64,000 bases of DNA from Tomocerus qinae (lineage: Eukaryota; Arthropoda; Collembola; Entomobryomorpha; Tomoceridae). The DNA is taken from the NCBI GenBank assembly GCA_020055645.1, contig CM034548.1, positions 14,446,001 through 14,510,000 on the forward strand, read 5' to 3'. The notes below the pieces were generated by a model. The model saw nothing but the letters and a program-made list of their open reading frames with translations, made no database searches and was not told where the DNA came from. A program made the position numbers and the translations under genes. Positions 52,926 through 64,000 of this stretch are shown in pieces (position 1 is the first letter of the stretch; the number at the start of each line of letters is the position of its first letter).

Positions 52926-55259
52926 AATAAGTCTAGGCTCTCTCTTTCCTAGTTCTCATCTCATTCCACACGACATCCATATCCATCCATGAATTTAGGG
53001 AATCCGTCCGTACCCTAAGACGACCGTATTTCTTACGCAGTTTTTCCCTCCAAAGTCAACTCACTCGCATTTGCCACGTTGTTGACTTGAGTCGAGCCAG
53101 ACGAGGCATTCGGGGCTTCAGGATTGAGACAGACAGACAGACTAACTAACTGTGAGACAGAGTCAATTCGAGCAACTGAGAAATATCAGTGCCTTCAGTC
53201 AGTAAGTAAATGGTAGTAGTAGCTCCATTTAGTGGAGCATAACCCTCTTCTGTATCGTCTGAGGTGGGATACCTAAGCTCCCTGACAAACTCAAAACTGA
53301 AGAAAAGGAAGAAGGACTGAAGACAAAGCCTCCAAAGCCAATATCCATTTCCATGTTTTGTGATTATTTAACAGGAAAGCTACATGCAATAACGCCTCGC
53401 TCTCTCTCTTCCTCCCCATTTTCGTTTGTTTTCCTCGTTCTTAGACTTTGACAGAACATAACTCCATGATGATATGATGGTTAAGAAAACAAGAGAAGTG
53501 CATGCACTGCTCTCTCTTTGTCCAAGTTTCCTTTTTGTCTTCCTTGATTCGTTTACTCAAGTTCGTTTCGTTGGTGCGGTGGATGATCATCGTTGAACCC
53601 AATGATCATTTCGTCTTCCCTGCTAAATTTTCTTTATGTGCCTCTCCGTTTTCACCCCCTATGCTCCAACTCTGCTCCAACAACTCCACAGCTTCATATT
53701 TACTCCCTTGTTCTTCCCAGATTTATTTAGATACGTTTTTCGCCATAGCCAGAAAAGTCAAGTCAGTCTAGGACTAAAGAAACCTGAGGGATGTCAAAGA
53801 ACCTAAAACCCTATTTGAAATCTACGCTCACACTTTCTTTGTTTGTACAGATCTGTGAGAGTCTTGTCTTTCTGCTCGCATTAGTCAACTGACTTCATCT
53901 TCATACACAGACCTCTTCTGTTCGTGTCTTCCTGAACAATTCCTTAGGTTATGTCCTCATGTTAGTTAGTTGTAGTGTATGTGACGGGATTCTATATATT
54001 CTTAAACATATACTACGTTATATATAAGTATAAGCACTTATATATTATAGCCAATGAATGGTTCTCCAGCAGAGATAGGTATATAAAACGGTGTAGACAT
54101 GTCTCGTCTGTCGAGTACTACTTTGTTATCACGTACCTATCCATAAGTACTAAAAGTACATATCCCACTTTTCCCGAAACGAAGAGAGAAAAATGACAGA
54201 GATGTGATGTGAATTTATCTATCTATTGTGGAGACAGATAGATAGTCTTCTATGAAAGTTTGATTCTTTCTTCGACCACTGCCATGAATTTTGAAAACAT
54301 TTGCTTGTCACCTTAAAATATTTAATGCGATTCATAAGATATAAATAGGAACTCAAACACTCCTCCTGAATAATTACGTATGCTTATATACTTGCAATAG
54401 TGTACCATATATTATGCATACTATTTCCTTGTTCAACTTAGTTTATATGGATTTTATAGGAAGGTGAGTTTGTGGTCGTGCATTTAGGTATACATACAAC
54501 TATTAAGGTTTGTCAAATTCTGTAGATTCGCATTAAGGAACTAAATGTTGAAGCAACGGTTTTATGTTGTGCCATCCAAGTGTTTTCTACTACTATGTGG
54601 ACGGAGTGAGCATCCAATTTATCGCAGTGTGTTCTTTTCCTGCATATGTATTTTTAAAATATTCTGAATCTATTTGACTTTTGGGAGAATAGACTTAGAG
54701 TGTGCTTCTATCGTGAAACGGTTGTGTATGTCTCTCTCGGTCGGAGAGAAGTCGTCGGAATACTGTTCTATGCAGACAAGGCAGTCGAACACACAAAATT
54801 TATAACATTATCGAAACCACGAATATCATTATAGTTCGTGTGGCATGTTAAAGATTGCAAACTCAAAAAATGCAGTTCGTAAATCAACCCTTGTAACAAG
54901 TTAGACACAGGCTGACACTTGATTCAATGCAAAACGAATTCCTCCCTTCCCCTCGTCCATAAGTTGCGCATATTTGAAGTGTACAGAACAAACGCTTCCT
55001 ATTTTCTGTCACTTTGACTGCATTCTTTCTATATCCATAATATATTCCTTTAATATAGCCCTCATATATCTACAATCTACATAACGGAAAGCTTTATATG
55101 CATAAAAGTGTTCCGCCTACACATACGATACATTAGAACATCCATTATAGAAATCTCTCATGCCGAATCACTAATATATAAATAATACTAAAAAGATATT
55201 GACTGGCAGTGGCAGAGAGATTTCCGACGATGTACACAATACAATGTCCCCATTTGAAT
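52926..55259. other. Non-coding stretch without a supportable gene
   Basis: It includes a GACA/ACTA microsatellite at 53128-53151 and pyrimidine-rich tracts near 53.4 kb. No reading frame with both splice sites and a protein-like composition was found. It would be downstream of the minus-strand candidate at 55.4 kb and inside the possible long intron of the plus-strand gene. Confidence 0.5.
53128..53151. repeat. GACA then ACTA microsatellite
   Basis: Three to four GACA units are followed by ACTA units. It is a simple repeat. Confidence 0.8.
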
Positions 55260-55265
55260 TTTATT
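55260..55265 (-). terminator. Poly(A) signal AATAAA of minus-strand candidate
   Basis: On the minus strand AATAAA lies about 100 bases after the stop of the 55365-55544 exon. It is followed within about 15-30 bases by a T/GT-rich stretch (TTGTATTGTGTA), as expected for a cleavage and polyadenylation site. Confidence 0.35.
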
Positions 55266-55364
55266 TTCCTCCATAAAATGCGGGATAGGAAATGCAACTC
55301 AAAACAGGAACAGACAGCAATCTGGCTACTGATAATAATGCAAGTTGACATTGGGACATGACTT

Positions 55365-55544
55365 TTATCCCGACTTGATTTGCTGGAGAAGAATGGTGAA
55401 ACCAATATTATTGGAAACCGCTATAACTTCCTTCGGCGTCACTTCACTGTCAAAACCGACTGACTCTTTTGGAATATCTGTCACCGAGCAGTTTATCTCA
55501 TCCAGTGTCACTCCGCCCGTGAATCCGCAACAATACATTCGACT
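55365..55544 (-). CDS. Candidate 3' terminal exon, unknown protein
   Basis: On the minus strand, CACATCCTTTCCTGTGTAG is a good pyrimidine-rich acceptor. It opens a phase-0 frame of 59 codons plus TAA. The peptide begins SRMYCCGFTGGVTLDEINCS and ends IGFTILLQQIKSG. It is balanced in composition, unlike most frames in the window. A poly(A) signal follows 100 bases downstream. I do not recognise the family. Against it: the plus strand is also open here for 74 codons (55345-55569), and the obvious upstream exon does not join cleanly in this frame. If real, the gene lies to the right on the minus strand, antisense to the gene starting at 33.4 kb. Confidence 0.35.
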   Translation of the reverse strand, partial: SRMYCCGFTGGVTLDEINCSVTDIPKESVGFDSEVTPKEVIAVSNNIGFTILLQQIKSG

Positions 55545-55693
55545 CTACACAGGAAAGGATGTGGCTTGAGATGATGAAGGAAATTTTTGATTATCTCAAT
55601 TCACAGCGGAAAATTTCCCAATATTTCATGCCTTTCCGAAATACGCAACAGCGTTACTATATTATTATACAATTGGAGATACATTATCTTTAC

Positions 55694-55815
55694 CTAAAGA
55701 TCTCCAGCTATACGAGTGTCTTCCGTTCTGAGTTTCACACCGTCTATGCACATTCTTTTTTGTATCTGGAACCACACGGCCCGAATCCAGTCCAGTTGAG
55801 CGAGTTGGATATTGA
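55694..55815 (-). CDS. Possible exon upstream of the 55.4-kb candidate
   Basis: A pyrimidine-rich tract (about 55830-55860 reversed, CTCCATCCTCCCTTTTCC) precedes an AG and a 122-nt segment ending at TTTAG|GTAAAG, a good donor. The 149-bp gap to the next exon would be a typical short intron. The best-looking frame, containing QLDWIRAVWFQIQKRM and DGVKLRTEDTRIAGDL, ends in TAG exactly at the donor and so cannot continue. A second frame joins in phase 1 but hits a stop 16 codons into the next exon. A pseudogene, a sequencing difference, or a non-exon are all possible. The acceptor AG is also far from the pyrimidine tract. Confidence 0.2.
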
Positions 55816-57104
55816 CTTTCAGTGCATATAATATGAAAGGAAAAGGGAGGATGGAGGAGATAGAAGCGTGAAAACCGCGACAACGCCTTTAAATTTAAGT
55901 TTAGCTGGTCTGTTGTGTCGTCCCTGGTTGGTATGTACGTAGAGTAATAATGTATTTGCAGTATTCTTCATTGCCGGCCACACAAAATCATCCTTCTGTG
56001 TATATTATTATCATAACCTATATACATATCTATATGAAGATGCTTTACTTTATGATGCGTCGCTTTCAGTTTACATTACACTGCATTGCACAGCGTAGTG
56101 TACAGGGAGAAACTATGGAAAAAGGCAAGAGTTTGTGATCGAAATGACCCATTTCCCCTGAAAGAGGCGCCTTGCGACGCTTTACACCTCATTGAGATCC
56201 AAATTGCTTCTGTATTATTATTCTCCCTTCTCTCTTGACACATGCATTTGGGTGGACGGCAAAACTTCCGCATCTCTAATCTAAGTAGATGTGAAGTTGT
56301 AGTTCTAAAGTATAATGCAAGGGTTCCCTATTTGCCTACAAATACTTCTTCTCCCTCGCCGTCCTCTAAGTTCATTACGCCGCTTGACTGGTTGTGCCTG
56401 TAAACCGACTATATTTAATGGTATTTGTTATTATAATGCTCCAACTGAACTATGTTAATGTACCTATGTAATATTATTTTGTAGTTGAAAGGGCATTGAA
56501 ATGTACTCCCTCCTCCGTATACTATACTTGTCCATAGTCAACACGAAGCAATATTTTTGTAATGAGAACCAGAGTCCAAAACTGTTGCGTTTTCTACAAC
56601 GACTCTTTTCCTGTGTTCCTTTGATGGCTAGCGTGTTCTTTTTTACAAATATACCCCATGCTACGGTACATATACTACATACTATCTATAGCTAAAACCA
56701 TATCTTATCGCCGCCACTTTATTTTAGCTCAAATAAAGGCCATAGTACTAACTATCTGTGTAAATGGACGTCATTCAAACCGTTATATTAATAACTATGA
56801 TCACATTACCCACTTGCACTTGTATGCTTGCAATCTAACTTTTATTAAATTTCGTGTATGTACACACTAATGCAATTATATTGTACGGATTTTAACGCAT
56901 GGTGGGTAGTTGTAGGCCTTCATAGTATACCTAATATTAGTATAGTAATGCCCAGTCTATCTATTCTTACATTTACAGTGCTTAGGATGTAGTTAATACC
57001 GTAAATGTATATGTCTTTCAATCCCAGGTGTTAGTCATATACTAAGATTAAGCCTGAAACAGCTTAATATGCCCAAAGTCTTTGTTATATTTGATGCCAT
57101 CTCT

Positions 57105-57161
57105 CATAATTTAATCATTACTATTGGCTAGTTGACAGCCAATGACAAAGACTAAATTATG
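57105..57161. repeat. 57-bp imperfect palindrome
   Basis: CATAATTTA at the left pairs with TAAATTATG at the right, and ATTGGCT pairs with AGCCAAT inside, leaving a short loop around TAGTTGAC. CCACCTCAGGTGG follows at 57163-57175 as another small palindrome. Confidence 0.7.
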
Positions 57162-57274
57162 ACCACCTCAGGTGGATTGGAGTTTGAGAACAGGCGCCAA
57201 TTCGTGGCGCAATAGTTAGGCAGTATAGGCATTCAAATTTGCCTTCAGATTGGTAAATAGACTTTGTGTGTCTT

Positions 57275-57302
57275 ATAGCAGAAAAAAGCTTTTTTCTGCT
57301 AT
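57275..57302. repeat. 28-bp perfect palindrome
   Basis: The left half ATAGCAGAAAAAAG is exactly the reverse complement of the right half, with no spacer. Flanking bases do not continue the symmetry. Confidence 0.9.
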
Positions 57303-57687
57303 GAATACTTAGTCTATGGGTGTTAGTTGATGTGGCTATCTACGTGCCCTGGCTATTTATTTCTCTTAGTTATCTCTATGTTGGTGGCTTTGCTGATTAT
57401 TAAGTGGCAAACAAAAACAAGGTAACATTGCTTGAATAAAGTTTGAATTATTCTATTCAAAACCCAAAACATAGTAGGCTGCATAAATTTTGCATAGTTG
57501 TTTATGTAACCTTTTCGTTTGCTAATCGTTCATGCAGTGGCAAAATTGACCCACACAATGTGCGATTCTATCGAAAATGAACATTAATAATATAATAATC
57601 TATTTTAAACAAGGAAAAAGAATCTGTAATATTATTACTTATATACTAAAGCTGAAAAAAGAAGGATGACTATTAGGGATCGCGAAG

Positions 57688-57870
57688 ATGATATTAGTTT
57701 GTGTCGTAATTTTGTATGTATGTGCGTCTGCAGGAAAATACATCACTATGAAATGTAGCTCTGTAGTTCATAAAGAAATTCCTGACACTTCCACTTACCC
57801 TACTATGCACTTCTGTGGTAAAGTAAGTATGAAACAAATGTTCGTGATAAGAATGCAAACGTACAAGTAG
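57688..57870 (+). CDS. Small ORF with signal peptide; or exon 2 of 33.4-kb gene
   Basis: Read alone, this is a 60-codon frame from an ATG with A at -3. MILVCVVILYVCASA is a very good signal peptide, followed by a mature part of about 45 residues starting GKYITMKCSS, with two cysteines that could form one disulphide. Read as an exon, TGCGTCTGCAG ends a T/G-rich tract at 57733. The next codons (57734 onward) complete a phase-1 codon and continue KYITMKCSS to TGTG|GTAAAG (57817, giving an 84-nt phase 1-1 exon) or AAA|GTAAGT (57822). That phase matches the donor at 33492. I recognise no family in either reading, and the implied 24-kb intron makes the link weak. Confidence 0.25.
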   Translation: MILVCVVILYVCASAGKYITMKCSSVVHKEIPDTSTYPTMHFCGKVSMKQMFVIRMQTYK

Positions 57871-60800
57871 GAAACAGCATTACTGTGTCTATGCAAAAGC
57901 TACTGGGGAACACGTTACACAGTAGTTAAAGAGTATAATAAAGTAGCTCTGAAAATAAGCATAGAAATGGTAGCAAATAGATCCCTTCTTGCATTCCACA
58001 GAGTGCTAGGCTATAGTATGTCGTCTATGGTAAAGTGCCCTTATTATTACACTACAATGTGTATATGTATGTTGTTGAGATGAATAGAGTAGAGTAGACA
58101 CGGGGATTTTGACTTTGACTTGAGTGCTCTGAACATTCGTGTTGTGTTTCCTTTACTACATGTCTGTCTACTTTTGTCGGGTAGAAAGACTGAATGAGTT
58201 GTGTGTATGTGTATGTGGATTGAAAAGGGTTTTGTTTCGGATGTCTATTCAGTTATTTCTGATTCTATGTAGCAGTATGTATTAACAACACAAATATGTT
58301 TAATGCAATATTATATGACGTATGAAGCACATAAGTTATATAACATGTTTTATGAGAGCATAGCATAAACAGTATTAGGTGTCAATATTATGTCTTAAAA
58401 TACATTAGTTATTGTTTGCATTCACATGTAATGCTATTGTTGTGTAATAATGGTTATGGCCATATACATACATGACAGTTAATGTACTCTACGAAACAAG
58501 ACTTTTCATTGTCTCGTAAGCGTTAATAGGGGCCAGTTATATATAGCAGTAGAAATGTTACAATCATTTCCCAATCCATTTTCGTGAAGGGATAGGGCAA
58601 GGCAAATGTCTTGCAAATCGTTGCATGCATGTTGTTCTTGTGTCGGTAATGCGAATTTAAGTAGTTGTTTTTCTTGGTTTCTCATCGCCCGTCAGTCTAT
58701 GTTGATATTTTATTCCAGACGTTATGGATGTAAAAATAGAATGAGTATCCTTGTCTTGTCAGAGTTCGCAGTCCAGGACTGAGTTGACGTAATTCCTTGC
58801 TGAACTACGAAACATGATGTATTTGTCTGTAGACCATTATATATCTTAAGGTCTTAGGCTACCTTAGAAGTTCACCCAGCTCACTCAGGTGTTCATGGCG
58901 ACTCTGTGTAACCATGTAAAAAAGAATCGAACAACAGAGGATCAAACCGCTCTCTTTACACCTATACTTATATATTGTGATGTGTAACATTACTACATGT
59001 TTAATGTCTTTGCAGTATTATTATAATAAGGACGTTTGTACTAGGAAAGGCAGAGTTCGGAACAAAGCTTCTGCGCTTCACTCTTCGTCGTGTTTTGTAT
59101 TATTTCCGCAGAAAAATAATGATAAATCTTATACGCCTCACATTCTTATTGCATTAGACTTAAAATGCGTAAACTCTACCTTGGCATAGGAGGCAAAACT
59201 CGCCAGAACAACCAACCTAGATAACCTATTTTTTTCTACCTTACTGTAGTACAAGACACATTGTGGCAATTTATTCAAGTGTACTCGTAAACAATATGTG
59301 TAGGTAATAAGAATGTCACTACCTAATAAGTATCTCTGTAATACCAGGCTGATAATTGTGAATATTTTGAGTTGGTGATTAAATGCTTGTAACTACTTCG
59401 ATATAATTGGTATCGGTATGGTATCGGTGCAAATAATTTCTGTATAAAGAGAATATTGATCATAATAACTAGTACTGCAAAAATATTTTAATACAGTATA
59501 TAAAGGTGCGTGGAGAATCACGTGGAGTTTGTCCTGTTGTCGCCCAAAGGCTACAATATCTCTGCTATGGCAAAGTGTCCTGGAGACACTCTTTCCGGTG
59601 TTAGTGACTTTGGCGTTAGGTATTGTAGCAAGAGTAGTTTCCGTCTTCTATTCTTTACTGTCTCACTGTGTGACTCGGAACTATTTGTGTTCAGTGAGAA
59701 ATAAAGTATACGTCACAGAGCAGAGACCTGTGTACACATTATATATGTAGACTGGGATATTGTAGTAGTTTATCGTTAGTCACTCATAGTTGTCCTGTTA
59801 TGTTGTTAAAAGAAGAAAGAAAGTCTTGAGAAGAAGTAGTATATTATTTCGTGTATGTTGGTAGTAGATATAATAGTCATATGTAGTAGTGCCATAATAA
59901 GTATAAGTAAATAGGTGGAAGAGTTTGGGTACCTAGATGCATTATGTCTCCTTGCGTACACTTCCATTTGGAGAAGGAAGCGTGGAGTGGAGGAAAGACT
60001 AAAAGACTCACTCACAATATGAAATGGAATATCCAAGCCTGGATTTTCTCTTCGCTTATTCTTTTCCATCTTCATTTTGCACAGAATTTCATAAATCACG
60101 CGTAAGCTCTTTGATACCCCAGAATATTAACTCCATCCCAGGTGACACCTAACCTCCTTTACTTCATTTATCTCTCTTGTTCACCATTCTGTTGCTTTTC
60201 ACTCTCCCGTCTGCCCTAACCTAAGGAAAGAAGTCAAGCAATACACACACTTTTGAAATGACTGACTATGAACCACCAAGTCCTGACACATCATTTTACA
60301 TTAGATCGTGTGTGCGCACGTAAAAAAATATATTTGCAATTTTAAATGCAATCCGAGTGTAAAATTGCATTGGTGAGAATGGTAGCTTAACTATAGCTCA
60401 CGCTCACTTGTCAGTCAATGCGTATCTTGCGTACATTACTTAGCTAAGGTTAGTGTGGGGACCACCTTTTGTTGGCAAGTTTACTCTGATAATAATAATA
60501 CGTGCCTACTCTATATGGATGGACGGTAGCAAGCAGTAGTTTAAAACCATATCATACCAACTTGGTAGTAGAGGCAGTCGTCTCATAAACTATCTGTACT
60601 TGTGTAGCTACTTACTTACTTGTCGAACTACAGGATAGGCTTTTTCCTTTGCTGTGTTTAAACATAAATACTCATGTAATGTATCTTTGTTACTTTCATG
60701 CTAAACATAGGGTAGACTTAGCAAGAAAAATAACCTAACCTTAACTCTACAAATCACCAAGTTCAGTTGAATTCAGCGTTAGCTCTGTGAGAACTTGTTT

Positions 60801-63800
60801 CTAGGTATTTCCTCTCCGCTTACTCTATCTCCCCGTCTACCTATACTTCCAACACAGAGAAACTTCATATCCGATACGCTTCGCTTGCTATACGCAACAC
60901 ACATCTACTTTATATGTAATCATGTAAATGTATTTTTTTAATACAGCAAGAATGTGTGTGAGCTATAGAGATGGGTTATTTTGATGCAAGTATCCAATAG
61001 ACTAGAGCAAGTGGATTTTATGATGGAGAATTCACATTATTATGTTATCGTTCTCTACTTGCTATATATAGCTGTGTAATATTCTTTACGAACATACTAA
61101 AAATCATATTATAAAGAGTAATTAGTTGGCTCTTGTCTAATCGTTGTTAGTAGGGGAGAGGTGCGTGTGCGTCTTCCATGTATGTATGTTGTTAGTATAA
61201 ATAGGTACTCTGTTTACTGATAAATTATTTACTGCCGTCTTCAATAATAAAATAAATAACGTAATATAAAACTGCATTTTCTCTTCACTTACTACTCACC
61301 CTACATTCAACAGTTCCCATTTATAATTCCAAGTTAAGGAAGGAAGTCAAAAAATCTTACACAGCATACATTTTTATTCTATGTCCTATAGTTTTCTGAC
61401 TGTGTGACTACACTATAAAATTAAGTAGTCCTTTTATCTTAACAATTACTGGGTACTGCGTAAACAATACTGCATTATATTAACATGGCACATCCCAGTA
61501 ATTCATAAAAGTAGAGTGCATGAGAGGAGGGAATTAAGTATTCTGTATCTACATGTATTAGTACAGTGCATGGGTGCATCTATAATTCAACTCTGTCCCA
61601 TCTGTAATGACATTGAATTCCCAGTCACAAAAAGACAATCAAGCTAACACGCACATTTAACCAGAAGAATTGCAAGAAGATTACATATGGCAACAAGCAA
61701 ATTGCTAGCAGATAGCAATGGGAGGAGAAGATGCAGAGATGAGATTGTGAGTGTGACTGCTCCGTTCTTTGATCCCTACAAATTAGTGGTACTGACAGAA
61801 ATTATACTCGTTTCTCTGGTTTCTGAATTGCATTGTCCGTAAGGTACTCGTGCAAAAGGGTATCTCCATAATATATCTAGTCCAATCCACTCTTCATGTT
61901 ATTATCTTCTCAGAAAGAATCTCTTTCTCTGTGGTACTAGCACACCATTCATGATACAAAATTAGTGATTATATAGACTACGACTAGTTCAAGTTGAAGC
62001 ACTTGCTAATGATAAATGTATATTGTGGGGAATTAGTTTGTCTACTTCATGCAAAACCAATATCCTTCTCAACCTTTAGAGCGAGATAAAAAATGACTTT
62101 TATTTAGATTTGACGACTCAGCGTCGGTACGTAGCTATAATACTTTTAATATTTAGTGGAAACGAGTCTAGTACAATGAGGGAAGAGACATAATATAAAA
62201 ATATAGCACGAATACAAATGAATGCTGTCACTTTTTTGGTCTTTGAAATAGACGCTGCGGCTGATAAAGAGCAATAATTGTGCAGAGACATAAGCATATA
62301 GCTAATAATTCATTCAGTAATTTAATAACGAGATTGCTTCTTATTTTTGTTTATCTGATAACTGGCGGTTGTGTGTAATATTTTTAATATTCATGTAAAT
62401 TACTGGGGACGTCTGTGTGGTTTGCTTGACTAGAGACCATTTGAATCATATCACTTCGTGTCATGTTTACATTACAGTTATACAGAATTCTATGCATACA
62501 CAAACCAGAACCTTTTTCTACTCTTTGTACAAACTGCAGGACTGAAAATGATATTATAAGCGTTGAATGGTGCAGAATAGGATGAAATGCATAGGAAGGC
62601 AAATGCTATGGCTCTCATTCTGATTTCCTTTATAAAGAACTAGTGTTTACATTTGGTTGGTGTAGCCGTAGTTTGGTGAATAGGTAGTTGGGTAGTTCAT
62701 TTCAATCTCCCTATTCAGTCGTATTCCCATGCCATACCCCTATAAAATCCCGTATCATCTCGTCTCATTCTGATATCTTTCCATGCAATAAACGATGATT
62801 TACATCCCCCTACAGTCAGTTACTAGCAGATAGTGCTCTTTGAAGCAATAACGAAATAAAATCACCGAACTATCATCATTTATATCAATTTAGTCTAAAT
62901 TACTATTGGATAAATCTCTCATTTCACTACGATTGAGTTGTTTCGAATTTCCCTCCCTACTTTACAACAATTATTTTATCTTTTCCCGTCTTTTTCCCTG
63001 GGATTTTAAACCACGAAATTCTTTTCATTTCACAGCAGTTAATCCCCTACTATAACTCTGCTACCGTTTTATGCATATTAGTAAATGTAAACAATACATG
63101 ATATTATATTCTTTAGAGATATTCACATTTTTAATACATGCATCATACATCATTGAATGCTTACAGTGATCTTTGCCTTGTCAGCATGTTCCTGCAAATG
63201 ATATTTATTGCTGTAAATATATGAAATATGATAAGGGGCATCTATAATAAATATTTCCCATTTGATTTTTAATGCTTTTATGTCTGTCTGGTATATTTAA
63301 CAATCTCACAACGTAGGCACCGATGTAATTTATGACATTAAAAAGCATTTGATGAACACAGAAAAAGCTGAGTATGTGGTCTTTCTAAGTTAAATATTTC
63401 GAGATTTTTCATCTCCATTATCTTATTCTCTCTCAGACTGATTTTTGCTTTCCAAGGTTGCATATAATTACTGCGACCTAAATCCCAATGTTAAGATTTC
63501 TCTTCATCGCTCACTATCATATTTTGTAGCAAGTAAACTGCCTTGCAACTAGAAATTTCCAAAACTCATATCTACATAATTTATATCCTACCCTTAGCAA
63601 TTTAGAGTTTGGCCACAGAGATTAAGAAGATGCATGAGATTTTTTGAACTGAAGAAAGATTTGTTTTCCGTCTGTGTCTCGGTGGAAGAGATGGAATTGT
63701 TTACTGAAAGGGCAGTTTAATGTACTCATTTCTCGTCCCCTCCCAATCATTGTTTATATACGCATAATATATTATTTAACCATTACAAGTCCATTGACTA

Positions 63801-64000
63801 GATTGTGTTAACATGTAAATAGAGAGTAGAAGAGATACTAAATGTATGTGCATTGAGTTGTTTGCTTGGGCTGACTGACTGCTCTGTTAGGGAATACAAA
63901 TAGTGAAATGGTGGATGTTGAAACGAATTTTGGTGGTCATGTAGTCTTTATCCACATAAGAACAAAAAGGTACTTAAGAGTAAGTTCTTGTTACTTAAGT
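57871..64000. other. Non-coding stretch without a supportable gene
   Basis: No exon is supported. Around 59.50-59.72 kb the sequence is more balanced and is open in two plus-strand frames (64 and 73 codons) and partly on the minus strand. It is the only part of this stretch that looks worth a search for coding sequence. The last 30 bases contain an inverted ACTTAAG pair cut by the window end. Confidence 0.5.

Larger units (their letters stand above)
55870..57660. other. Non-coding stretch with palindromes
   Basis: No exon is supported. At 56.08-56.27 kb a minus-strand frame of 65 codons with three cysteines near its start has no clear splice context. Two palindromes occur at 57.1-57.3 kb. 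Confidence 0.5.

Noticed and set aside
1..64000. CRISPR arrays, bacterial operons, rRNA genes
   Set aside because: No regularly spaced short repeats with unique spacers, no ribosome-binding-site-led gene clusters and no rRNA-like stretches were seen. The sequence is eukaryotic in style.

Overview
This is invertebrate nuclear DNA. It is AT-rich (mid-30s percent GC by eye) and dominated by non-coding sequence: GACA/CAGA, GTAG, ACTC and ATAC microsatellites, decayed transposable elements, and no bacterial-style operons. There are no rRNA genes, no convincing intact tRNAs and no long open reading frames. The longest reading frame is 145 codons, which is about what chance gives for this composition and length. 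The style (TATA plus TCAGT initiator, GT-AG introns, poly-C/T acceptors, many short tandem repeats) fits an arthropod or a similar animal, but I cannot name the species.

Layout. 1-12.5 kb: intergenic or intronic DNA with microsatellites and one small reading frame with a signal peptide (minus, 5.1-5.3 kb). 12.5 kb: a short exon-like segment with good splice sites. 13.1-13.3 kb: G-run repeat remnant. 21.3-22.9 kb: a large inverted repeat, two arms of about 0.51-0.55 kb around a 0.5-kb spacer. 24.5-24.8 kb: a repeat tail ending in CAGA units. 28.0-28.1 kb: a tRNA-like (SINE-head-like) stretch. 30.9-31.1 kb: a 153-bp MITE with an 8-bp near-duplicate flank of hAT type. 33.3-33.5 kb: the best gene evidence, a TATA promoter, short leader and first coding exon encoding a signal peptide, ending at a consensus splice donor. 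33.5 kb onward: what is probably a very long first intron, or intron plus intergenic DNA. 45.5-46.0 kb: an imperfect inverted repeat. 50.66-52.93 kb: a 2.26-kb composite element with 11-bp terminal inverted repeats, a near-perfect 60-bp hairpin and a five-copy tandem array. 55.2-55.8 kb: a candidate minus-strand 3' terminal exon with acceptor, stop and poly(A) signal, plus a possible upstream exon. 57.1-57.3 kb: two palindromes. 57.7-57.9 kb: a 60-codon reading frame with a signal peptide that could alternatively supply a phase-matched second exon for the gene starting at 33.4 kb.

The window therefore probably holds the 5' end of one secreted or membrane protein gene (plus strand), possibly the 3' end of another gene (minus strand, convergent or nested in the first intron), and several non-autonomous mobile elements. 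The most unusual structures are the 2.26-kb composite element and the 21-23 kb inverted repeat. If transcribed, either could form long double-stranded RNA. No function is assigned to anything beyond what is stated per entry.
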